DNA from: an uncultured Subdoligranulum sp.
GTDB lineage: Bacteria; Bacillota_A; Clostridia; Oscillospirales; Ruminococcaceae
DNA: 10,588 nt
Assembly: GCF_937890665.1 (NCBI RefSeq)
Contig: NZ_CALADU010000145.1
Span: 1-10,588, forward strand
Direction of reading: 5' to 3'
The notes beneath the pieces were generated by a model. That model saw nothing but the letters and a program-made list of their open reading frames with translations, was not told where the DNA came from and ran no database searches. Numbering within the stretch: position 1 is the first letter of the stretch; each line of letters starts with the position of its first letter. Of this stretch, positions 5,745-10,588 are shown one piece after another. Both the position numbers and the translations under genes were made by a program.

Positions 5745-6713
5745 TTAGGTGCTTTCCCGAAGGACCAACTCGGTGGAAAAGGCGCGCTGCACAGGCAGGG
5801 ACGCGTCGGCATGCTCGATGCGGTCCAGCAGCCAGTTGACGGCCTGCCGGGCCATTTGGGCGGTGGGCTGGCGGACGGTGCTCAGCCGGGGGTTCAGGTA
5901 CTGGCCCATAAAGGTGTCGTCAAACCCTATGACCCCCACCTGCGCCGGAACGCTGATCTGCAATTCCCGCAGGATGTCCAGCACCTGCAAGGCGTAGATG
6001 TCGTTGCCGGCAAACACCGCGGCCCGCAGGTCGCTTTCCGCCAGCCATCGTTCCAGCGCCTGCCGGAACTGGTCGTGGTTTTGCAGCACCTGATGGGTGA
6101 CCACATCGCCCAGCCCGTGTTCGGCCAGCCATTGCCGGAACCCGACGTATTTGCCGTCATATTCTTTGCCGATAAACAAAAACCGGCGATACCCCCGGTC
6201 GGCAAGGTAGGCGGCTACCTGCCCACCGGCGGTGGGGTGATCTACATAGAAAGAATCCAGCCCGGTGGCCCGGCGGGTGATGGTGACCACCGGCACGTCC
6301 AGCCGTTTTACATAGTCATACCACTGGGGGCTGGTCTCCCGGATGGGGACCGCCAGCACACCGTCCACACGGTAGCGGCGCACCACGTCCAGATATTCCT
6401 GCTCGTTGTCGGGGTTGTAGTCGCTGTTGAACAGGATGATGCTGTATCCCCGTTCCCGGGCGCAAATTTCGATCTGCTTGGTCAGGTCGGCAAAAAAGCC
6501 GTTGGCAATGTCGGTGACAAGGACCCCCAGCAGATGGGTGGGGCTGCCCTTCAGCCCTTTGGCCAGGGCGTTCAGTTGGTAGTCATGCTCCCGCGCACAG
6601 GCAAGCACCCGCTCCCGGATCTCGGGCGAAACTTTGGGGTTGCCGTTGAGCACCCGGGAAACCGTAGGCTGAGAAACATGAGTCAGCCGTGCAATTTCTG
6701 CCATGGTGATCAT
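5745..6713 (-). CDS. LacI-family sugar-responsive repressor of the PTS-GH32 operon
   Basis: This 322-residue cytoplasmic DNA-binding protein has an N-terminal LacI helix-turn-helix (residues 3-23: MAEIARLTHVSQPTVSRVLNG), a hinge helix (LNALAKGLKG, about 47-56) and a periplasmic-binding-protein-like effector core from about 62 (LLGVLVTDIANGFF) to VGVIGFDD and the C-terminal STVRQP region. The start chosen is ATG at 6713, seven bases after GGAGGG. The frame extends to 6752, but the extra 13 codons would read through the operator (GAATACGTATTC would encode EYVF), so they are not coding. Identical operators before this gene and before the PTS gene indicate autorepression and control of the adjacent PTS-GH32 operon, presumably relieved by the imported sugar or its phosphate. 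It is a functional counterpart of ScrR/SacR, but the effector is not shown by the sequence. Confidence 0.92.
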   Translation of the reverse strand: MITMAEIARLTHVSQPTVSRVLNGNPKVSPEIRERVLACAREHDYQLNALAKGLKGSPTHLLGVLVTDIANGFFADLTKQIEICARERGYSIILFNSDYNPDNEQEYLDVVRRYRVDGVLAVPIRETSPQWYDYVKRLDVPVVTITRRATGLDSFYVDHPTAGGQVAAYLADRGYRRFLFIGKEYDGKYVGFRQWLAEHGLGDVVTHQVLQNHDQFRQALERWLAESDLRAAVFAGNDIYALQVLDILRELQISVPAQVGVIGFDDTFMGQYLNPRLSTVRQPTAQMARQAVNWLLDRIEHADASLPVQRAFSTELVLREST

Positions 6714-6726
6714 AGGAAATCCCTCC

Positions 6727-6741
6727 GTGAATACGTATTCT
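6727..6741. promoter_or_regulatory. Autoregulatory operator of the LacI gene
   Basis: GTGAATACGTATTCT contains the perfect palindrome GAATACGTATTC (6729-6740) and is the exact reverse complement of 5684-5698. It abuts the GGAGGG ribosome binding site (6721-6726) and lies about +10 to +21 from a possible start site, so bound repressor would block its own transcription. Confidence 0.82.
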
Positions 6742-6756
6742 TGTGATTGCACTGTT

Positions 6757-6762
6757 ATTCTA
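6757..6762 (-). promoter_or_regulatory. Possible -10 element of the LacI gene
   Basis: TAGAAT on the minus strand matches 5 of 6 positions of the -10 consensus in an AT-rich pocket, with transcription starting near 6750. No good -35 is seen at 16-18 bp; the nearest reading (TAGAAT again) matches only 3 of 6. Confidence 0.35.
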
Positions 6763-6854
6763 CAATAAGTTGACCGGCAATTCTATTCGTGGAACGTACA
6801 AATTTTCCGCGAATATTTTGTGCAGTATTTCAGAGGCCGGCGGGGCAAAGGGGC

Positions 6855-6896
6855 AAAACGCAACAAAACGGCCCGGCCCCGAAAGGGGGACCGGGC
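6855..6896 (-). terminator. Intrinsic terminator of the solitary GH32 gene
   Basis: On the minus strand GCCCGGTCCCC and GGGGCCGGGC form a 10-11 bp stem with one mismatch and a short loop (6871-6896), followed by the T-rich tail CGTTTTGTTGCGTTTT. It lies about 45 bp after the GH32 stop and ahead of the LacI promoter. A smaller hairpin (CAGGC/GCCTG, 6925-6940) sits right at the stop codon. Confidence 0.85.
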
Positions 6897-6941
6897 TATA
6901 CAGACAAGGGGAAAAGGGACTGTGCAGGCGGCGCAGCCTGT

Positions 6942-8300
6942 TTACTGCACCGTAAACGCCATGGGGCGCAGGGGCTGTACCGCAGCGTCGGCCCCCCGCA
7001 GCGAAACCGGGATGGAACTGTCCTCGGGGTAGAACCGGGTGGAAAAGACGGTGGCGCCGTCGTTGCAGAATACCTCCAGCGAGGCGCGGTCCACCACCAG
7101 ATCCAAGGAAAGCGGTCCCGCGCCGCAGACGGCACGGCGGATCGTGCGGCCTCCACCCACTGCCTCGTCGCTGAAGCGCAGCACCAGACGTTGGGCGGCG
7201 GTGTCCCGCTCCAGATGCAGCCCACCGGCCAGCGTCAAGGCAAAGTCGCGGTCGGCAGTCATCCGCAGGCGGAAGGGCAGCGGCAGCGTGACGGTGCTGC
7301 CATCCTCTACCGATTGGGGGGCGCCGTCGGCCGGTGCGTCCAACTCCCGCAGGGGGCGCTGGCGCAGCCCCTCGGGACCGGATACGATCTCCCGGGGCAG
7401 GGTCAGGCAATGCTGCCAGCCCAAGGCGGCGGTGGGGTTGCGGTAGTCGGCGTCGGGCATGCCCATCCAGCCGATCAGCAACAGCCGCCCATCGGGGGCG
7501 CGCAGCGTCTGGGGGGCGTAAAAGTCAAAGCCCTTGTCCCACTCGGTAAACCCGGACAGGGTGCCGGTCTCCCAATCGCCGTCCACGGCAAAATAGCCGC
7601 TCTGGTAGACGTTCTGGTTTTCCGTTTCGCCGTGGGGCAAGCCTTGGGGGCAGGCGCTCAGCCAACAGCGGCCCTCCACCACAAAGCCGTCGGGGCATTC
7701 CCACATATAGCCGAAGGCGGGCGTGGGCTCCCAAACGCGGGCCAACTGCCAGACAAGGCCGTCCTGACTGCGGTAGAGCAGCAGCCGCCCGGCGTCCTGC
7801 AGGCTGCGGGCGCCCAGCAGCATATACCAGCGGTCCTCTTCCCGCCACACTTTGGGGTCACGCACATGGAGCGAACAGTCTGCCGGGTAGTCGGCGTTGG
7901 TCAGCAAAAGCTGCTTGGCCCCCATCTGGATGCCGTCGGGGGTCTCTACCATTAGGGTGTTGGACTCCCGCCCGGTGCGGATATAGTCGTACGGCCCGGG
8001 ATGCTTGACGTTGCCGGTATAGTAGAGCCGCAGCAAATCACCGCAGGCTACCGCGCAGCCCGAATACGCCCCGTTTTGGTCCTGGGGCGTATCGGGGAAA
8101 AGGGAAGCGCCAGTAAAAGTCCAGTGCAGCAGGTCGGGGCTTTGGCAGTGGCCCCAGCATTTGGGGGCGGTGCCGTCCGGCTGCGTAGGGCAGTATTGGA
8201 AAAAGACATGGTACAATCCGTGAAAGAAGCATAACCCGTTGGGGTCGTTGAGCCAGCCCTGGGGCGGCTCGATATGCAGCGCCTGACGCCAGTTTGCCAT
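6942..8300 (-). CDS. GH32 family glycoside hydrolase (beta-fructofuranosidase-like), divergent paralog
   Basis: This 452-residue protein lacks a signal peptide, so it should act in the cytoplasm on an imported fructoside. The catalytic set is complete: nucleophile Asp19 in WLNDPNG, Asp148 in VRDPKVW and acid/base Glu201 in WECPD. YAPQT (261-265), IGWMGMPDADYRNPT, HCLTLPRE and a C-terminal sandwich with SLEVFCNDG follow. It differs from the other two GH32 proteins around the active site: they have MHWGHA and FSG, this one has KCWGHC (about 47-52) and YSG (79-81), so its specificity may differ. The start is ATG at 8300 with GGAGG five bases upstream. An open frame to 8492 crosses its promoter and a terminator and is rejected. 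It is monocistronic: a strong promoter at 8369-8397, terminators on both sides, and no GAATACGTATTC operator nearby. Sucrose, short fructo-oligosaccharides or another beta-fructoside are possible substrates. Confidence 0.91.
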   Translation of the reverse strand: MANWRQALHIEPPQGWLNDPNGLCFFHGLYHVFFQYCPTQPDGTAPKCWGHCQSPDLLHWTFTGASLFPDTPQDQNGAYSGCAVACGDLLRLYYTGNVKHPGPYDYIRTGRESNTLMVETPDGIQMGAKQLLLTNADYPADCSLHVRDPKVWREEDRWYMLLGARSLQDAGRLLLYRSQDGLVWQLARVWEPTPAFGYMWECPDGFVVEGRCWLSACPQGLPHGETENQNVYQSGYFAVDGDWETGTLSGFTEWDKGFDFYAPQTLRAPDGRLLLIGWMGMPDADYRNPTAALGWQHCLTLPREIVSGPEGLRQRPLRELDAPADGAPQSVEDGSTVTLPLPFRLRMTADRDFALTLAGGLHLERDTAAQRLVLRFSDEAVGGGRTIRRAVCGAGPLSLDLVVDRASLEVFCNDGATVFSTRFYPEDSSIPVSLRGADAAVQPLRPMAFTVQ

Positions 8301-8335
8301 GAAGTCCTCCTTTGGTATCGCAAACAAAAGGGCTG

Positions 8336-8352
8336 CGCCGGTGGGCCCGGCG
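8336..8352 (-). other. Leader hairpin of the solitary GH32 gene
   Basis: CGCCGG and CCGGCG are perfect 6-bp arms around a 5-nt loop, inside the predicted 60-nt leader. On the minus strand it is followed by CAGCCCTTTTGTTTG, a weak T-rich tail, so it could be an attenuator. I see no SacT/LicT-type ribonucleic antiterminator sequence next to it. Confidence 0.4.
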
Positions 8353-8368
8353 TGCCAAATTTTTCCCC

Positions 8369-8397
8369 AGTATAGCAAAAGCCGGGCCGAGATGCAA
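8369..8397 (-). promoter_or_regulatory. Strong sigma-A promoter of the solitary GH32 gene
   Basis: On the minus strand TTGCAT (8392-8397), a 17-bp spacer and TATACT (8369-8374) are followed by a start site near 8362. TGC directly before TATACT makes it an extended -10. It is the best consensus promoter in the window. It lies between the terminator of the upstream GH32 gene and the start at 8300, giving a leader of about 60 nt. Confidence 0.8.
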
Positions 8398-8462
8398 GGC
8401 GGGGCAGTGATGCGCCGGGAGATGGCCAGCCTGCGGCAGAACGAGGCGGTGGCCTCTTGACC

Positions 8463-8512
8463 CAAAAACGCCCTTTCGCAGCGATCTTTCAATCGGCGGA
8501 AGGGCGTTTTTG
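8463..8512. terminator. Strong bidirectional terminator after the ABC-linked GH32 gene
   Basis: CAAAAACGCCCTT (8463-8475) and AAGGGCGTTTTTG (8500-8512) are perfect 13-bp arms, with a further CGAT/ATCG pairing in the loop. A-run and T-run ends make it work in both directions. It lies 24 bp after the stop of the GH32 gene ending at 8536 and isolates that operon from the next gene. Confidence 0.9.
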
Positions 8513-8535
8513 TATGGGAGAAAAGAGCGGCGCTG

Positions 8536-10005
8536 TCAGGCGAGGGTGTGGTGGACCAAGTCCAGAACCGCGGGTCCTTCGCTGTGCAGCGAGATACCGT
8601 CTGCCGCTGCGGGGGTGTCCAGCAGGGCGGAGAGCACCCGCTCGCCGTCGTTGAGGAAGAGTTCCAGACAATCTCCGTCCAGAACCAGCCGCAGGGTCAG
8701 CTTGCCATCCCGCGGGGCGGCTTGCAGGCGGCGCAGATGGGGGATGTCCCGGCGGGTGCCGCAGCCGCTGCGGTCAAAGAGCAGTTCGTTGTACAGGGGG
8801 CTCCATTCCACCTTGGTGCGGTGGCGGGCATCCTCGGCCAAGCAGAGGGTGAACCGGCGGCAGTCGGGGCTGGCGGCAGCGTCCAGCGTCACGGTCAGGT
8901 CCAGCCGCCGCCCGGCCACACCGTCGTAGACGGCGTCGCCGTTCAGCGTATCCCGGTAATGCAGGGTGTTCTGCCACAGGGTTTCCAGTTCCCGCACCGG
9001 CCGCTGGCAGAGCCGCCCGTTTTGCACAAACAGCTCCCGGGGCATCGTCATCCGGCCAAACCATTGGTGGCGGCGGGGCGCTTCGTTGACGGTGGCCCAG
9101 TTTTCCATCCAAGCCACCATCACCCGGCGGCCGTCCGGGGTCAGCACGGTCTGGGGCGCGTAGAAGTCGGTGCCGTAATCCACCGGCTGTACCGCTTCCC
9201 GGGTAAACCGGGCTTCGCCTTTGTCGTACTGTCCCAGCAGAGCCACCGTGCCGAACCCGGGGTGAAATTCCCCGTCGGGGCTGGCCTCCATCTCTTGCGG
9301 GCTGACCAGCAATACCTGTTGGCCGTCCAGTGCAAAGAAGTCGGGGCATTCCCACATTTTGCCGTATTCCCCGCGGCAGGCGTCCAGCGTGGTGCGGTAG
9401 GTCCAGCGGCGGGCGTCGGGGCTTTCGTACAGCAGGATGCGCCCTTGGTCTTGGGCGTCCCGGGTGGAAACCACACACAGGTACCGGCCATCCTCGTACC
9501 AGATCTTTGGGTCGCGGAAATCTACCGCGCTGCCCCCTTCGGGCAGCAGGTCGGCCCCGATCACGGGGTTGGCGGCGTCCTTCTCAAAGTCGGTGCCGTC
9601 CCCCACCGCCAGACATTGCAGTTGGTTGACTTGGTCGGGGGCATCCCCCACCTGCTGCACCCCGGTGTAGAGCAGCAGCAGGCGGCCGTCGGGGGTGGGC
9701 ACCGCCGTACCGGAAAAACACCCCTTGGCGTCGGCGACGGTGTCGGGGGCCAGCGCACAGGGGCGGTAGTCCCAGTGCAGCAGGTCGGTGGTCATGGCGT
9801 GGCCCCAGTGCATGGGCCCCCAGACCGTATCGTAGGGGTAGTATTGGTAAAACAGGTGATACGCACCTTGGTAGTAGCAAAAGCCGTTGGGGTCGTTCAT
9901 CCAGCCCGTCCGGGGCGTCAGGTGAAACAGCGGCCGGTCGTCGGCGGGGATGGCAGCGCCTTCCCGCGCCTCATAGATGCGGGCTTCTTCCAGTTTGGTG
10001 GCCAT
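8536..10005 (-). CDS. GH32 beta-fructofuranosidase (sucrose/fructo-oligosaccharide hydrolase) linked to an ABC system
   Basis: This 489-residue cytoplasmic GH32 enzyme lacks a signal peptide. A charged N-terminal extension of about 30 residues precedes WMNDPNG (35-41, nucleophile Asp38). FSGT (97-100), FRDPKIW with Asp165, MWECPD with acid/base Glu219 and FYAPQT (281-286) follow, then a C-terminal sandwich with CLELFLNDG. QLQCLAVGDGTDFEK and NPVI are common in sucrase/beta-fructosidase members. The start is ATG at 10005 with AGAGG ten bases upstream, a modest site. It lies 41 bp after the end of an LplA/YtcQ-type solute-binding protein gene in the same direction, so the two are probably cotranscribed and the enzyme should act on unphosphorylated oligosaccharide delivered by that transporter. 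A strong terminator follows. Whether sucrose, kestose-type or inulin-type fructans are preferred cannot be read here. Confidence 0.92.
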   Translation of the reverse strand: MATKLEEARIYEAREGAAIPADDRPLFHLTPRTGWMNDPNGFCYYQGAYHLFYQYYPYDTVWGPMHWGHAMTTDLLHWDYRPCALAPDTVADAKGCFSGTAVPTPDGRLLLLYTGVQQVGDAPDQVNQLQCLAVGDGTDFEKDAANPVIGADLLPEGGSAVDFRDPKIWYEDGRYLCVVSTRDAQDQGRILLYESPDARRWTYRTTLDACRGEYGKMWECPDFFALDGQQVLLVSPQEMEASPDGEFHPGFGTVALLGQYDKGEARFTREAVQPVDYGTDFYAPQTVLTPDGRRVMVAWMENWATVNEAPRRHQWFGRMTMPRELFVQNGRLCQRPVRELETLWQNTLHYRDTLNGDAVYDGVAGRRLDLTVTLDAAASPDCRRFTLCLAEDARHRTKVEWSPLYNELLFDRSGCGTRRDIPHLRRLQAAPRDGKLTLRLVLDGDCLELFLNDGERVLSALLDTPAAADGISLHSEGPAVLDLVHHTLA

Positions 10006-10046
10006 AGGGGAAGAACCTCTCTTTCGGGTAAAGTTTCGGGTCAGGG

Positions 10047-10588
10047 TCAGGCCGCGCTCTCGGCGGTGGCGGTGGTGGTGCCGGCGGTCTCTACATAGCG
10101 GTCATAGGCGGCTTGGTAGGTCTCCAGCAGTTCCTGCATGCCGTAGCTGTTCAGGTTGTCCTTGTAGGCGGCCCAGGTCTCGTCGGTGATGCCGCCGTCC
10201 CGCAGCCAAGTGGCTTCCTGTTCGGCCACAAAGTTCTCAAAGTCCACACGCCATTTGTCGATGGTGTCCAGTTCGTCCTCGGTGTAGACGCAGTCGATGG
10301 GGTAGCAGGTGGTGTCCTTGACAAAGGGCATCCAGTAGTCGTACAGGTCGGTCAGACGGTCCACGGCACGGGGCTCCATCTCAAAGGTGGTGGCGTAGTA
10401 GTCGGACAAAATCAGCTTGGGACCGTAGACTTCGTACTCGCTCTTCAGTTCGCCGGCGCTCTTGCCGAACTTTTCCTGAGCTTCGGCGTCGGTGATGCTC
10501 TGCCACAGGCCATTCTCGTCCTGCTGGGTGAAGTAGGTGCCGATGGGGCCGTACTGCAGCTGCATGACGTTTTCGGGGTCATACCACT
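10047..10588 (-). CDS. ABC transporter solute-binding protein, LplA/YtcQ type, C-terminal part (runs off the right edge)
   Basis: The frame is open to the window edge and gives the last 179 residues of a large extracellular oligosaccharide-binding protein. It begins WYDPENVMQLQYGPIGTYF and ends with a helical stretch containing VAEQEATWLRDGGITDETW and LLETYQAAYDRYVE. That tail (a Trp-containing helix, GGI, then YQ-AYDRY near the end) is characteristic of LplA/YtcQ-like binding proteins, which work with LplB- and YtcP-type permeases and a shared ATPase. A Thr/Ala-rich tail ends at TGA (10049-10047). The Met at 10565 is internal, not a start. The signal peptide and the permeases would lie to the right of the window. 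The GH32 gene 41 bp downstream suggests that the ligand is a fructose-containing oligosaccharide (inference). Relative to the solute-binding protein at 1-331 it is a different family. Confidence 0.85.
   Translation of the reverse strand, partial: WYDPENVMQLQYGPIGTYFTQQDENGLWQSITDAEAQEKFGKSAGELKSEYEVYGPKLILSDYYATTFEMEPRAVDRLTDLYDYWMPFVKDTTCYPIDCVYTEDELDTIDKWRVDFENFVAEQEATWLRDGGITDETWAAYKDNLNSYGMQELLETYQAAYDRYVETAGTTTATAESAA

Noticed and set aside
6714..6752. N-terminal extension of the LacI protein (13 codons)
   Set aside because: It would translate the GAATACGTATTC operator, and the excellent GGAGGG site serves the ATG at 6713.
6789..7955. A 388-residue plus-strand open frame over the middle GH32 gene
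   Set aside because: Gln/Gly/Ala-rich antisense translation with no ribosome binding site or family motif.
8301..8362. SacT/LicT-type antiterminator target or a known riboswitch in the GH32 leader
   Set aside because: The leader is only about 60 nt and lacks the expected conserved antiterminator sequence; only a simple hairpin is present.
8301..8492. N-terminal extension of the middle GH32 protein (64 codons)
   Set aside because: It crosses a terminator arm and the promoter; ATG 8300 has a strong ribosome binding site and the usual distance to WLNDPNG.
8548..10098. A 516-residue plus-strand open frame opposite the ABC-linked GH32 gene
   Set aside because: Antisense shadow without recognisable domains; the minus strand carries a complete GH32 catalytic set.
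1..10588. CRISPR array, tRNA, rRNA, insertion sequence or defence system
   Set aside because: No spaced direct repeats, no tRNA cloverleaf or rRNA sequence, and no transposase, integrase or defence-type protein were seen on either strand.

Overview
The window reads as a carbohydrate-uptake region of a GC-rich (roughly 60% by eye) Firmicute. Signs of this are strong AGGAGG-type ribosome binding sites, a cre-like operator, a lipoprotein-type solute-binding protein, a sucrose-type PTS and MerR/LacI regulators. Codon use and protein style suggest a gut Clostridia member of the Oscillospiraceae type (Faecalibacterium/Gemmiger/Subdoligranulum-like), but that placement is inference. I see no tRNA, rRNA, CRISPR array, transposase or phage gene.

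Layout, reading the minus strand from the right edge. (1) The C-terminal part of a large solute-binding protein of the LplA/YtcQ type (10047-10588) is followed 41 bp later by a glycoside hydrolase family 32 (GH32) enzyme (8536-10005) and a strong bidirectional terminator (8463-8512). (2) A second GH32 enzyme (6942-8300) has its own strong promoter (8369-8397) and terminator (6855-6896). (3) A LacI-family regulator (5745-6713) has a palindromic operator just upstream. (4) An operon carrying the same operator encodes a one-chain sucrose-type PTS permease, EIIBCA (3691-5586), and a third GH32 enzyme (2325-3653) with a TTG start. (5) A convergent plus-strand MerR-type regulator (1808-2212) is divergent from a minus-strand aldo/keto reductase (811-1668); the reductase promoter has the MerR-type 19-bp spacer with an imperfect dyad. 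(6) A 479-bp noncoding region (332-810) rich in hairpins contains cre/LacI-like operators and a promoter for a second, lipoprotein-type ABC solute-binding protein that runs off the left edge (1-331).

How the genes work together (inference from family knowledge): the PTS imports and phosphorylates sucrose or a related fructoside, and the cotranscribed GH32 cleaves the phosphorylated sugar. The LplA-type ABC system imports unphosphorylated oligosaccharide for the adjacent GH32. The middle GH32 adds a third, separately controlled activity. None of the three GH32 proteins has a signal peptide, so all hydrolysis should be cytoplasmic. The LacI protein very probably represses itself and the PTS-GH32 operon through an identical 15-bp operator. 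No known defence, mobile or clearly new enzyme system is visible. The interest lies in three parallel GH32 modules with separate control, the regulatory DNA, and the structured intergenic region at about 600-810.
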